This document shows positions 43,415 to 52,298 of a DNA stretch of 64,000 nucleotides, one piece after another. This stretch comes from Guptibacillus hwajinpoensis. Lineage in GTDB: Bacteria > Bacillota > Bacilli > Bacillales > Bacillaceae_O. A program made the position numbers and the translations under genes. Within the stretch, counting starts at the first letter, position 1; every line of letters begins with the position of its first letter. Where the stretch lies: the NCBI GenBank assembly GCA_016841765.1, contig JAENYN010000016.1, forward strand, positions 19,279-83,278, read 5' to 3'. The notes beneath the pieces were generated by a model. The model did not search any database. It saw only the letters and a program-made list of their open reading frames with translations, and was not told where the DNA came from.

Positions 43415-44116
43415 GTGGGCGTAAATGATAGCGAAAAAGAACTGAGCAGCTATACCGGCAGGGTGCTGAGGGAGCATTTCGGCAAAGGGCCTGGCAGTGT
43501 GTATGCCACGATCACCCCGCCATATATCACAGTCTATATGAAAAATTTTCTGTCTCCCATTGAAAATAAATTGCTGGACACAGAACAAAGCAAACATGTG
43601 CAAAAATTGCGCGATATGCTGATGCCCACAATCGAAAAAGAAATGAAGACATATCTAAAGCTTCAACTGGATATGGACGTTCAGGAATTTTACTATGACT
43701 GGAACCTGGACAGCCAATCCGGCATGTTCGTTGGAATCACCGATGCAAAACCATCGGAAGACACCTGTTCCTATCCCGGCCTGGAAGAAACCCACAATGA
43801 AATCATAAAAGTCAGTGCGGAAGCTGAAAAACCGCCGGGGGACATCAAATCATGCATGCTAAATCAGCGGACGCTTCTGGTCACGCGGAATAAGATCCTG
43901 GTTGCTGTGGAAAAGGAATTGATCCAGCTCGGTTTCTCCGAAGACCTCGTCATCGCGAAGCGGAACCTGGAAAAAAGGCTGTTACACAACCACAAAGACA
44001 GCTTGCAAACTTTTTTGCATGCAACGATAGAAAACGCCTTTGTTTCCTGGGATTTCCCCAAAGATAAAAGCGTCATCGTCTTTATCATAAAACCGGATAA
44101 TGCGCGGCAGCAATGA
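43415..44116 (+). CDS. DUF2294 domain protein
   Basis: A 233-residue cytoplasmic protein. It holds two related halves typical of DUF2294: GRVLREHFGKGPGSVYATITPPYITVYMKNFLSPIE and the later CMLNQRTLLVTRNKILVAVEKELIQLGF. Function unknown. GTG 43415 is chosen because AAAGGATGAT lies at the proper distance, while the ATG at 43406 sits inside that site. It is followed by its own terminator and then an RsbT-like kinase gene, so it may share regulation with stress signalling. Confidence 0.75.
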   Translation: MGVNDSEKELSSYTGRVLREHFGKGPGSVYATITPPYITVYMKNFLSPIENKLLDTEQSKHVQKLRDMLMPTIEKEMKTYLKLQLDMDVQEFYYDWNLDSQSGMFVGITDAKPSEDTCSYPGLEETHNEIIKVSAEAEKPPGDIKSCMLNQRTLLVTRNKILVAVEKELIQLGFSEDLVIAKRNLEKRLLHNHKDSLQTFLHATIENAFVSWDFPKDKSVIVFIIKPDNARQQ

Positions 44117-44138
44117 GCTAGGCGACAGAACTAGACAT

Positions 44139-44178
44139 AAGCCAAAAAGAAGGGTATGCCCCTTCTTTTTGGCTTTTA
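44139..44178 (+). terminator. Terminator of the DUF2294 gene
   Basis: AAGCCAAAAAGAAGGG / CCCCTTCTTTTTGGCTT followed by TTATTATTTT. Confidence 0.85.
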
Positions 44179-44240
44179 TTATTTTAGCTTGGCAAAATAC
44201 CAACAGGCAGCAGAAAAATGGTTATGAGGAGAATGGAACA

Positions 44241-44642
44241 ATGGATAAATCTGTCATCATCCACATACGTAAAGAAGAAGATATTGTCATCGCAAGAAAG
44301 ATGGGCAGAGAATTATCACAAAAACTTAACTTTCAAACACTCAATCAAACAAGAGTCATGACCGCAGCTTCCGAACTGGCCAGAAACATTTACAGATATG
44401 CCCGGCACGGACAAATCAAATTCGAGCTTGTTGAAGATACCCAAAGAAGGGCAATCAGAATAACAGCACAGGATAACGGGCCTGGTATCGATGACATCAA
44501 AAGAGCACTGATGAATGGATATTCCACTTCCGGCGGCCTGGGTGCCGGCATTCCGGGAGTCAAAAAGATGATGGACGAATTTGCAATCGACTCCTCACCT
44601 GAAACAGGCACGACGGTGACTGCGGTGAAATGGCAATCATAA
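44241..44642 (+). CDS. RsbT-like serine kinase/anti-sigma regulatory factor
   Basis: A 133-residue GHKL-ATPase protein. It follows RsbT closely through EEDIVIARKMGREL, ASELARNIYRYARHGQI (N-box), QDNGPGIDDI (G1 box) and STSGGLGAGIPGVKKMMDEF (G2 box). In B. subtilis RsbT phosphorylates the stressosome proteins RsbR/RsbS and activates RsbU to release sigma-B. No rsbR, rsbS, rsbU, rsbV or rsbW is in this window, so this is a solitary copy. AGGAGA lies eight bases before ATG 44241. It could switch another phosphatase or act as a second input to sigma-B. Confidence 0.85.
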   Translation: MDKSVIIHIRKEEDIVIARKMGRELSQKLNFQTLNQTRVMTAASELARNIYRYARHGQIKFELVEDTQRRAIRITAQDNGPGIDDIKRALMNGYSTSGGLGAGIPGVKKMMDEFAIDSSPETGTTVTAVKWQS

Positions 44643-44646
44643 AATT

Positions 44647-44690
44647 GGTGCCTGACCCCCGGCGCTTTAACGCACCGGGGGTCAGGCACC
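44647..44690. repeat. 44-bp GGTGCC palindrome, copy 13
   Basis: Loop TTTAAC; right arm begins GCACCGGGGG. GGCATC follows. Between convergent genes, four bases after the rsbT-like stop. Confidence 0.95.
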
Positions 44691-44708
44691 CACTTTGGCA
44701 TCCCCGCT

Positions 44709-45032
44709 TTAGTACAGCTTCTGCCCCACACTCACGCTCTCAGCCATCGTATTCCTCTGGATGAGCGTGTAAGCCGCATTTGTAATGGCCTCCGCCAGTG
44801 TTTTACCGCTATCCCGGACATCATTGAACGAAACCTCAGAAACACCGTGTGTTGAATAGCGATACCCTACCTCTCTCAACTTTTCCACAATCAGCATGGC
44901 ATGATCCAGGTTTTTCTCTGGCTGAAAGTCGGCTGTATTGATGAAGGCCCCCTGTTCGTAATCAAACCAGCGGTCCCACCTGTTCAATTTCCAGCCCAGT
45001 ATTCGGCGTGCAATAGATTCAGTTTTGTTCAT
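44709..45032 (-). CDS. Phage ABA-sandwich domain protein
   Basis: A 107-residue protein. IARRILGWKLNRWDRW, FQPEKNLDHAMLIVEKLREVGYRY, EVSFNDV and TLAEAITNAAYTLI match the ABA sandwich (BC1872-like) domain, usually found in phage genomes. No other phage gene lies nearby, so it is a stray or domesticated copy. Function unknown. GGGGAAATCG precedes ATG 45032. Confidence 0.75.
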   Translation of the reverse strand: MNKTESIARRILGWKLNRWDRWFDYEQGAFINTADFQPEKNLDHAMLIVEKLREVGYRYSTHGVSEVSFNDVRDSGKTLAEAITNAAYTLIQRNTMAESVSVGQKLY

Positions 45033-45366
45033 TTACGATTTCCCCTTTCTTTTTCTCAGTTAATTACCGTTCGTAATGTTATATAACAATTAATTTATTT
45101 AATGGTTATTATATAACAGATTCTGTGTGTTTTCCATCTTCTTATGAAATTTTTTCAAAAAATTTTAATCATGAATGGCTAGTAAGGTCTCCCACTGGCC
45201 ATTTTAAAAAAGCAAGACCACAATAGTTTTTCAGAAAACGGTTATAGAAAAATAAGGAAATCCAGTTTAATCTTCCAGGATGTCGTTTAAACCCCTAATA
45301 AGAACGGTTTTATTTTCCAGTACTTCAAAGAACCGACTAACCGTGGAAGGGAGAGGAATCGTCTTT
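45033..45366. other. Divergent intergenic region with TTATATAACA repeats
   Basis: TGTTATATAACA (45078-45089) is a perfect 12-bp palindrome, and TTATATAACA recurs about 28 bases on. They lie upstream of the ABA protein gene and could be an operator pair. Nothing else recognised except the leader of the sortase-substrate gene. Confidence 0.35.
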
Positions 45367-46158
45367 ATGAAAAAAAAAAACAAAACAGGTGTAACCGCTG
45401 TTCTTGCAACGTCGATCGCATTCGGTACAACCCCAATGGCCGCAGGTGCAGTTAATGTAAGTGATGCCAATGAAAATTATGCCGGTGTGCTGGATTGGAC
45501 GGAAGAAGAATGGAACACCTATTTGCAGGAAAATCACGGGACCACCCTGGAAGACTATGAAACCGCGGAAGATCTCGAAAATGAGGTGGGAGAAGCCGTC
45601 AATCCTGATGAACTGGCAAACGGCAATTTTGATGATACCAACGTTCTTGAAATGATGGAAAAATACAATATGAGTTCCGAAGACCTGGCAAACTTCCTCA
45701 ACACGTATGATAATCTGGAGAACATCCACTTCATCGGCGACCTTGAAGCAGCCCTTCAAAGTGAAGGAGTGATCGCTCCGACAGTTAATAATGGGACTAC
45801 TGACGAAGGAACAAACGGCGGAACAACTACAAATGAGGGCACGGCAAATGAAGGGACCGCTGATGATAACACTGCCGATGGAACAACAAATAATGAAGCG
45901 GCAAATGACCGGACAACAAGCAATGGCACAACCAATACAACTGGCGAGGGCACAACAAATCAAGGAACAACAAACGAAAGCGCCGCGAATGAAAATACAG
46001 CAAACAATGATTCAGGCGTAACCCAGCAAACCGAAGATGGAGCCAGAATGCCGGATACAGATTCAAACGGCATTGAAAAAATCATGATCGGTACAGGGGC
46101 TGCCCTGATCGGTGCTGCTGCTTTTGTCCTCGGAAGAAGACGTCAGGGTGAACAGTAA
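45367..46158 (+). CDS. Sortase D substrate, surface protein with MPDTD sorting signal
   Basis: A 263-residue exported protein. Signal peptide at about 1-28. A helical domain (about 35-130, WTEEEWNTYLQENHGTTLEDYE) is followed by a low-complexity Asn/Thr/Gly/Glu stalk (about 138-222, many NEGT/NGTT units). The C-terminus has MPDTD, a hydrophobic helix (IMIGTGAALIGAAAFVLG) and RRRQGEQ, the layout of a sorting signal of the LPDTx type used by class D sortases. GGAAGGGAGAGG precedes ATG 45367. The TAA stop overlaps the ATG of the sortase gene (TAATG), so enzyme and substrate are co-translated. Confidence 0.85.
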   Translation: MKKKNKTGVTAVLATSIAFGTTPMAAGAVNVSDANENYAGVLDWTEEEWNTYLQENHGTTLEDYETAEDLENEVGEAVNPDELANGNFDDTNVLEMMEKYNMSSEDLANFLNTYDNLENIHFIGDLEAALQSEGVIAPTVNNGTTDEGTNGGTTTNEGTANEGTADDNTADGTTNNEAANDRTTSNGTTNTTGEGTTNQGTTNESAANENTANNDSGVTQQTEDGARMPDTDSNGIEKIMIGTGAALIGAAAFVLGRRRQGEQ

Positions 46159-46808
46159 TGCAACTGAACAGAAGTGGAAAAACGATGCTTAGCCGCATCG
46201 TTTTTTCCTATTTTCCAATCGCACTGATCATTGGCGGCATTCTTTATGCAGGATTCCATGCTTATGGTTTTGCAAAAGGCTACCTCGCCGTTCAGTCGGA
46301 AGACATCACCTTCGAAAAAGAAGAAGTTGAGAAGTCACCTGCCCGGGCAGGCAAGGGCGAATCGGCTGCCGGAGAGGGTCCTCTCTACACTTCTGCTCCA
46401 GAAACCGGAGAGGATATGGGACAGCTTGTGATTCCGAAGCTGAATGCCTCGATGTCAATTTATGAAGGGGCCGATCCGGATACCCTGGAAAAAGGCGTCG
46501 GTCATTATTCCGGAAGCGTACTGCCTGGGATGCAGGATAATTCGGTCTTATCCGGGCACCGCGATACAGTTTTCCGCAATCTCGGCAAAGTTGGCGAAGG
46601 GAACTATCTCATTACGAAAACAGCAGCAGGGGAGTTTACGTATAAAGTAAAAAATGTCAGGATTGTGGATGCCGATGACCGGACCGTCATTGTGCCGAAG
46701 TCTGACGCGTCCCTGACACTGACAACCTGTTATCCGTTCGAATATGTAGGCCACGCCCCACAGCGGTATGTTCTCGAAGCAGAGCTTGTCGACAAAAAAA
46801 TGAACTAA
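46158..46808 (+). CDS. Class D sortase
   Basis: A 216-residue membrane-anchored transpeptidase. N-terminal helix at about 13-38. The sortase beta-barrel has LSGHRDTVF (catalytic His near residue 134) and LTTCYPFEYVGHAPQRYV (catalytic Cys near 192, Arg nearby). Resembles B. subtilis YhcS/SrtD. It cleaves the LPDTx-like signal and links the protein to peptidoglycan. Its only neighbour substrate, encoded immediately upstream, carries MPDTD. Confidence 0.9.
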   Translation: MQLNRSGKTMLSRIVFSYFPIALIIGGILYAGFHAYGFAKGYLAVQSEDITFEKEEVEKSPARAGKGESAAGEGPLYTSAPETGEDMGQLVIPKLNASMSIYEGADPDTLEKGVGHYSGSVLPGMQDNSVLSGHRDTVFRNLGKVGEGNYLITKTAAGEFTYKVKNVRIVDADDRTVIVPKSDASLTLTTCYPFEYVGHAPQRYVLEAELVDKKMN

Positions 46809-46816
46809 AAATAGGA

Positions 46817-46854
46817 AAGCTCCTTTTGCGTTGATTTGCAAAAGGAGCTTATTT
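46817..46854. terminator. Bidirectional terminator between sortase and cueP
   Basis: AAGCTCCTTTTGC / TGCAAAAGGAGCTT with T-rich flank. Confidence 0.85.
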
Positions 46855-46871
46855 GTTGAATGTCATTGAAG

Positions 46872-47399
46872 CTACATCAACTGCATGGTGGTAATGCAGG
46901 TTATACTATCCTCGTAAGTGGTGACTTCGGATTCGGCCGTTTTGCCGTTATACGTGATTTTGGTTTTATATGTCTTGTCCCGGGGCAGCCATAGGTCGAT
47001 AAATCCATTCGGCTGCGCCTTCATCGTTTCATCGACAACTACATTGCCTTCCGAATCTTCAATATATACGTCAAACTCTTCATCCGCCAGCTCTCCTTGA
47101 CAACCTGTCAAGCTATGGAAACTTCATGGATGGGTCTGATTTTCATACGGTGCGATTGAGACAAAGAATTCATCTTCCGGCAAGTCGTACGCTGTCTCAT
47201 TGCCGTCGCCGTCTTTCACGATAAGTTCAGTGGCCGTAATGGAGGCCGATTCATTTGCCGGCTTAGCCGCACTGTACTCGCCCACCAATTCCTTCACATC
47301 TACCTCTTCACTCTCTTGAGGCGCCTTGCTTTCGTCTGTTCCACACCCCGTCAGGAGAAGCGAAATCAATCCGGCAGCCGCAAACATTTTCAATTTCAT
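46872..47399 (-). CDS. cueP: CueP family copper-binding lipoprotein with in-frame TGA
   Basis: Two open segments in one frame (47399-47127 and 47123-46872) separated only by TGA at 47126-47124. Together they give a 175-codon CueP. A lipoprotein signal (LLLTGC), then DELVVKDG-like strands, FFVSIAPYENQTHP-TGA-SFHSLTGCQGELADEEFDV, GFIDLWLPRDKTYKTKI and CITTMQLM. As recalled, family members have Cys directly after THP, a likely copper ligand. A 7-bp hairpin with GGU loop follows the TGA by 11 nt. Either selenocysteine or a nonsense mutation. CueP binds copper outside the membrane in Salmonella. GGTGGTGA precedes ATG 47399. Confidence 0.8.
47096..47112 (-). promoter_or_regulatory. SECIS-like hairpin downstream of the cueP TGA
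   Basis: CTTGACA-GGT-TGTCAAG. The loop GGT begins 18 nt after the TGA, the same distance I recall for the E. coli fdhF SECIS. The same bases encode Leu-Thr-Gly-Cys-Gln, so the pairing is partly constrained by the protein. Confidence 0.35.
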
Positions 47400-47509
47400 A
47401 TGTGTGTGTTCACCACCTTGTCTCTGATATGCATAACTTCATTTTACACATTTTGATGGTGAATACAATTGAAAGTATGGGCGATTTTTTGACAGAGGGT
47501 TGTGATGGT

Positions 47510-47553
47510 GGTGCCTGACCCCCGGTGCGTTAAAGCGCCGGGGGTCAGGCACC
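47510..47553. repeat. 44-bp GGTGCC palindrome, copy 14
   Basis: Left arm ends GGTGC, loop GTTAAA, right arm perfect. GGCACC recurs seven bases on. Between selO (3' end) and cueP on the minus strand. Confidence 0.95.
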
Positions 47554-47575
47554 TTTCAAGGCACCTTTCAGGCCA

Positions 47576-49051
47576 TCAGGTCCCGCAATACGTCCGGAAC
47601 ACCCGATCCGACGGCGCCGGCAGTTTCATGTACTCCGCCTGCTCCTCCGCATGCGCATATGGTTGTGCAAGAACATCAAGCAGCTGCTCCATAACACTGT
47701 AGTCGCCGTTTTCCACCGCCGCTTTCAGGGCCTCTTCCACCCTGTGGTTTCGGGGGATCACCGCCGGATTGCTTCGCTTCATAAGCTCACGCGCAGCCTC
47801 TTTTGACTCTTTCTGCTTCTCCAGCCGCTTATGCCATCGTTCATGCCACTTCGTATATTCCAGGTTCCCAAACAGGGCACCATCCACCTGCTTTTTAAAG
47901 GTCAGGGAAACGAACGTGTTCGTATAATCCGCCTCATGCTTCTTCATCAATCCCAACAGGTCGTCAATAAGCGTTTCATCCTCAGGCTCTTCATCAAAAA
48001 TACCCAGCTTTGCCCTCATGCCCTCAAGCCAGTTCGTACGATACAATTCGGGATATGCCGAAAGCTCATCCTGGGCAAGTTCGACAGCCTGTTCCTCATC
48101 TTCATCAAGCAGCGGCACCAGGGTTTCCGCAAACCGGGTCAGGTTCCAGCCGGCGATCGGCGGCTGATTCCCATAAGCATAACGGCCTTCCCGGTCAATC
48201 GAACTGAACACCGTTGCCGGGTCGTATGCATCCATGAACGCACACGGACCGTAATCGATCGTTTCGCCGCTGATTGTCATATTGTCTGTGTTCATAACCC
48301 CGTGGATAAATCCGACGAGCTGCCATTTGGCGATCAGTGACGCCTGGCGCCTGATCACACCGCGAAGCAGCTTAAGGTAGCGTTCTTCATCGTCTTTTAT
48401 ATCCGGAAAATGCCGTTCTATTGCATAATCAGCCAGTTCCCGCAGTTCTTCTTTCGTCCCCCACTGCGCTGCAAACTGGAATGTGCCGACGCGCAAATGG
48501 CTTGCCGCTGTCCGTGTCAAAATCGCACCGGGCAGCATCGTTTCCCGGACCACTGATTCACCCGTTGTGACAACCGCAAGACTGCGGGTGGTCGGTATGC
48601 CGAGCGCATGCATCGCTTCACTGATGATGTATTCGCGCAGCATCGGGCCGAGCGATGCCCGCCCGTCACCCCCGCGCGAGTATGGGGTCCTGCCGGCACC
48701 TTTGAGCTGGACATCGACCCGATGGCCTTCAGGCGTAATCTGCTCACCAAGCAGCACCGCCCGGCCGTCGCCGAGCATATTGAAATATCCGAACTGGTGC
48801 CCTGCATAGGCCTGGGCAAGGGGCTCAGCTCCTGCAGGGATATGGTTTCCGCCGAACACTTCCGCACCATCTTTACTTTGCAGTGAATCTGCATTCAAAC
48901 CAAGCGATTCCGCCAACTGTCCGTTGAAAGCAGCCAGCTCAGGCGAACGGACAGGGTCCGGATCCTGAATCGAATAAAATGTCCCGGGAAGTTGTTTATA
49001 ACTATTCTCGAAATTCCATCCCATTTCGTTCGCAGCTTTTTGTTCTTTCAT
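47576..49051 (-). CDS. selO: SelO/YdiU family protein AMPylase
   Basis: A 491-residue pseudokinase-fold enzyme of the UPF0061/SelO family. [44 protein letters not shown] (nucleotide-binding region), [12 protein letters not shown] and DYGPCAFMD (metal-binding) are all intact. The family transfers AMP to Ser/Thr/Tyr of proteins, linked to redox homeostasis. It ends YCGT: the Cys three from the end is where eukaryotic SelO has selenocysteine, so this copy is a Cys form. ATG 49051 follows AAAAGGGG. Cotranscription with cueP is possible, with palindrome copy 14 between. Confidence 0.95.
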   Translation of the reverse strand: MKEQKAANEMGWNFENSYKQLPGTFYSIQDPDPVRSPELAAFNGQLAESLGLNADSLQSKDGAEVFGGNHIPAGAEPLAQAYAGHQFGYFNMLGDGRAVLLGEQITPEGHRVDVQLKGAGRTPYSRGGDGRASLGPMLREYIISEAMHALGIPTTRSLAVVTTGESVVRETMLPGAILTRTAASHLRVGTFQFAAQWGTKEELRELADYAIERHFPDIKDDEERYLKLLRGVIRRQASLIAKWQLVGFIHGVMNTDNMTISGETIDYGPCAFMDAYDPATVFSSIDREGRYAYGNQPPIAGWNLTRFAETLVPLLDEDEEQAVELAQDELSAYPELYRTNWLEGMRAKLGIFDEEPEDETLIDDLLGLMKKHEADYTNTFVSLTFKKQVDGALFGNLEYTKWHERWHKRLEKQKESKEAARELMKRSNPAVIPRNHRVEEALKAAVENGDYSVMEQLLDVLAQPYAHAEEQAEYMKLPAPSDRVFRTYCGT

Positions 49052-49187
49052 CGTATCCCCTTTTCTTCTTTCGACTTTATATCATTAGCTTTTTCTTTTA
49101 AAAGCTTACTATCCATAAAATCTTCCAGTCAAAGTGTATACTGGTATGTTCCCGGCAAAACATCGGGTTACACCAGTTGACCAAAAA

Positions 49188-49231
49188 GGTGCCTGACCCC
49201 CGGTGCGTTAAAGCGCCGGGGGTCAGGCACC
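49188..49231. repeat. 44-bp GGTGCC palindrome, copy 15
   Basis: Left arm ends GGTGC, loop GTTAAA, right arm perfect. It lies in a divergent region between selO and qoxA, so it is not acting as a gene-end terminator here. Confidence 0.95.
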
Positions 49232-49278
49232 ATAAAATCTTTTATTTTATAACATTTCATCAAAAAATTCCACCTTTA

Positions 49279-49294
49279 TGTGAAGTTTGTTACA
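49279..49294. promoter_or_regulatory. FNR/CRP-like half-matched site upstream of qoxA
   Basis: TGTGA-N6-TTACA, one mismatch from TGTGA-N6-TCACA. About 145 bases before the qoxA start. Confidence 0.35.
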
Positions 49295-49318
49295 TACTTG
49301 TGAGCCGTTCATGAACTT

Positions 49319-49338
49319 TTTGTGACACGGAGCACAAA
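49319..49338. promoter_or_regulatory. Rex-like operator upstream of qoxA
   Basis: TTTGTG-N8-CACAAA. The spacing of the TTGTG/CACAA arms equals that of the Rex box, although the inner AA/TT are not kept. About 100 bases before qoxA. Confidence 0.45.
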
Positions 49339-49438
49339 CATTTGAGTTTGGTTATTTATGATATTAAGATAGCGTTGATTAAACACCATAACCATGTTGT
49401 TTACTATAAAAAATAAAGTGCATGAAAGGAGCAGCCTT

Positions 49439-50320
49439 ATGTGGATGAAACGGATGTATGTGGGAGCCCTATTTGCCGTCATGGCTTTGCTGACAGGTTG
49501 TAAACCGCTGATGGTGCTTGATCCGAAAGGACCGCAGGCAAAAATCCAGGCAGATGACATCATGCTGTCAATCTGGATCATGCTTGGCATTGTCCTTGTC
49601 GTATTCGTTCTGTTGGCATATATGTTAGTCAAGTACCGGGCATCCAATCAAAGTGAAGATTATGAACCTCCGCATATCGAAGGAAGCAAAGTCATCGAGT
49701 CTATTTTTATCGGGATTCCAATTGTCATTGTCATTTTTCTCTCCGTCTTGAATGTTCAGTCCAACTACGCAGTCGAAGCAACCCCGAAGGGATATGAGGA
49801 TCAGGAACCTCTGACCGTTTATGCATCATCCTCAAACTGGAAATGGCATTTCAGCTACCCGGAACAGGGGATCGAAACGGTCAACTATTTGTACATTCCA
49901 TCTGACCGGCCGATCGAATTCAAGCTTTACTCGTTCGGGCCGATCACAAGCTTCTGGATCCCGCAGCTCGGCGGGCAGAAATACGCCATGGCTGACATGG
50001 TGACGACCCTGCACCTGGCAGCGGACGCACCGGGTGAATTCTCGGGACGGAATGCGAACTTCAGCGGCGAAGGTTTCGCTGAAAATACGTTCAATGTAAA
50101 AGCGATGCCGCAACAGGAATTTGATGATTGGGTCGATGAAGTTCATAAAACGGCCGAACCCATCACAGAAAAAGAATTCAACAAGCTGCTCAAGCCAGGC
50201 CATCTCGGCCAGATGACGTTCACCGGAACGCATCTTGACTTCTCACCGCCGCCAATGCATCACAACATGAAATCAGAAGGCGGCCATGAGGAACAAGGAC
50301 ACAACAATTCTCACGAATAA
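49439..50320 (+). CDS. qoxA: Cytochrome aa3 quinol oxidase subunit II
   Basis: A 293-residue lipoprotein (LLTGC at about 18-22) with two membrane helices (about 40-65 and 82-105) and an extracytoplasmic cupredoxin domain. The Cys and His ligands of a CuA centre are absent, which marks a quinol rather than cytochrome c oxidase. SSNWKWHFSYPEQGIETVNYLYIP is typical. GAAAGGAGC precedes ATG 49439. First gene of qoxABCD. Confidence 0.95.
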   Translation: MWMKRMYVGALFAVMALLTGCKPLMVLDPKGPQAKIQADDIMLSIWIMLGIVLVVFVLLAYMLVKYRASNQSEDYEPPHIEGSKVIESIFIGIPIVIVIFLSVLNVQSNYAVEATPKGYEDQEPLTVYASSSNWKWHFSYPEQGIETVNYLYIPSDRPIEFKLYSFGPITSFWIPQLGGQKYAMADMVTTLHLAADAPGEFSGRNANFSGEGFAENTFNVKAMPQQEFDDWVDEVHKTAEPITEKEFNKLLKPGHLGQMTFTGTHLDFSPPPMHHNMKSEGGHEEQGHNNSHE

Positions 50321-50351
50321 ATAACCTTTTAAAAGAAAGGGGCCATCCCGA

Positions 50352-52298
50352 ATGGACTTTTTTGATCGATTTGCCGTCCCGCATCCGAGTCCGGCCATTT
50401 ACGCATCGATGGTTGCAATCGGCCTAACGATGGTCGCCATTGTCGCAGGGCTCACCTATTTTAAAAAATGGGGCTATCTGTGGCGTGAATGGCTGACAAC
50501 CGTCGACCATAAACGAATCGGAATCATGTACTTGATTTCGGCTTTGCTCATGCTGTTCCGCGGCGGTGCTGATGCGATCATGATGCGCGCACAGCTTGCC
50601 GTCCCGGACAATAAATTGCTGGACGCCCAGCACTATAACGAAATTTTCTCGACTCACGGAGTTGTCATGATCATGTTCATGGCGATGCCGTTTGTGATTG
50701 CATTGATGAACTTCGTTGTGCCGCTGCAGATCGGGGCGCGCGACGTGGCATTCCCGCGCCTGAATGCGCTCAGCTTCTGGCTGTTCTTTTTCGGCGCCAT
50801 GCTGTTCAATATCTCGTTTGTAATCGGCGGATCGCCTGATGCCGGCTGGACATCCTACTTTCCGCTCGCCGGCAATGACTTCAGTCACTCAGTCGGTACA
50901 AATTATTATATGATCGCCCTGCAGATTTCCGGTATCGGGACGCTAATGACAGGGATCAACTTCATCACGACAATCCTGAAAATGCGGGCGCCGGGCATGA
51001 CCCTGATGAAAATGCCGATGTTCACCTGGTCCATCCTGATCACGAACGTCATCATCGTATTTGCTTTCCCGGTCCTGACAGTCGCCCTTGCAATGGGGAC
51101 AATGGACCGCCTGTTTGCAACGAACTTTTTCACAACAGCAAACGGCGGCATGGATATGCTTTGGGCCAACCTGTTCTGGGTCTGGGGCCATCCTGAGGTG
51201 TACATCCTGATTCTGCCGGCATTTGGCATCTACAGCGAAATCATCTCGACGTTCGCCCGCCGTAATCTATATGGCTACAATACAATGGTCTGGTCGATGG
51301 TCGCGATTTCCCTGCTGTCTTTCTTCGTCTGGGTACACCATTTCTTCACAATGGGCCAGGGCGCTTTGACAAACAGCATCTTCTCGATCTCAACCATGCT
51401 GATCGCCGTCCCGACCGGGGTGAAAATTTTCAACTGGCTTTTCACCCTCTGGAAAGGGAAAATTCAAATCACGACACCGATGCTCTATTCCTTGCTGTTC
51501 ATCCCGCTGTTCACCATCGGCGGTGTCACAGGAGTCATGCTCGCGATGTCGGCAGCTGACTACCAGTACCACAATACGATGTTCCTGGTTGCCCACTTCC
51601 ATATGGTGATCATCCCTGGCGTCGTGTTTGCGATGCTGGCCGGACTCACCTACTGGTGGCCGAAAATGTTCGGCTTCGTTTTAAATGAAAAAATCGGCAA
51701 AGCATCAGCATGGCTGATTGCAATCGGCACACTGACCGCCTTCATGCCGATGTTCTTCTCGGGACTCGACGGCCAGGCCCGCCGGATGTATACGTATTCG
51801 GCGGAAACCGGATTCGGCATCTGGAACATGGTTTCAATGGCGGGCGCCGTTATGCTTGCCGTTGCGTTCGCCCTGATTGTCTATAACATTTACTACAGCA
51901 CCCGTTACGCATCAAGGGATATCGGAGCAGACCCGTGGGATGCCCGGTCACTTGAATGGGCAACGCATAATCCGGTGCCGGAATATAACTTTGCGATCAC
52001 GCCAAAGGTCAACTCAAGCCAGGCCTTCTGGGATACGAAGAAAAACGGCCATGAATTATTCGAAGGGGACTATACGGAGATCCATATGCCGAATAACAGC
52101 GGCCTACCGTTCATCATGGGTGCGATCTTCTTCGTATGGGGCTTCTCGTTCGTATTCGGCCTCTGGATTCCGGTCATCATCTCGACATTGGCGATTTTCG
52201 CAACGATGGCCTATCGTTCGTTCGAACAGGATCACGGCCACTACATCAGTGTGGAAGAAATTAATAAGTCAGAAACAAAATTGCGGGGTGCTAACTGA
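50352..52298 (+). CDS. qoxB: Cytochrome aa3 quinol oxidase subunit I
   Basis: A 648-residue catalytic subunit with about 14 helices. Haem and CuB ligands are visible: [10 protein letters not shown] (haem a His), [10 protein letters not shown] (CuB His and cross-linked Tyr), WVHHFFTMG (CuB His pair) and VAHFHMVI (both haem irons). It reduces O2 to water at the haem a3-CuB site using electrons from menaquinol and pumps protons. AAAGGGG precedes ATG 50352. Its TGA overlaps the qoxC ATG by one base. Confidence 0.97.
   Translation: MDFFDRFAVPHPSPAIYASMVAIGLTMVAIVAGLTYFKKWGYLWREWLTTVDHKRIGIMYLISALLMLFRGGADAIMMRAQLAVPDNKLLDAQHYNEIFSTHGVVMIMFMAMPFVIALMNFVVPLQIGARDVAFPRLNALSFWLFFFGAMLFNISFVIGGSPDAGWTSYFPLAGNDFSHSVGTNYYMIALQISGIGTLMTGINFITTILKMRAPGMTLMKMPMFTWSILITNVIIVFAFPVLTVALAMGTMDRLFATNFFTTANGGMDMLWANLFWVWGHPEVYILILPAFGIYSEIISTFARRNLYGYNTMVWSMVAISLLSFFVWVHHFFTMGQGALTNSIFSISTMLIAVPTGVKIFNWLFTLWKGKIQITTPMLYSLLFIPLFTIGGVTGVMLAMSAADYQYHNTMFLVAHFHMVIIPGVVFAMLAGLTYWWPKMFGFVLNEKIGKASAWLIAIGTLTAFMPMFFSGLDGQARRMYTYSAETGFGIWNMVSMAGAVMLAVAFALIVYNIYYSTRYASRDIGADPWDARSLEWATHNPVPEYNFAITPKVNSSQAFWDTKKNGHELFEGDYTEIHMPNNSGLPFIMGAIFFVWGFSFVFGLWIPVIISTLAIFATMAYRSFEQDHGHYISVEEINKSETKLRGAN

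Noticed and set aside
44709..45032. Prophage remnant.
   Set aside because: Only one ABA-sandwich gene is phage-like; no integrase, capsid or att repeats are nearby.
47576..49051. SelO as a selenoprotein.
   Set aside because: The position used for selenocysteine in eukaryotes is a plain TGC Cys codon (YCGT), and the frame is normal.
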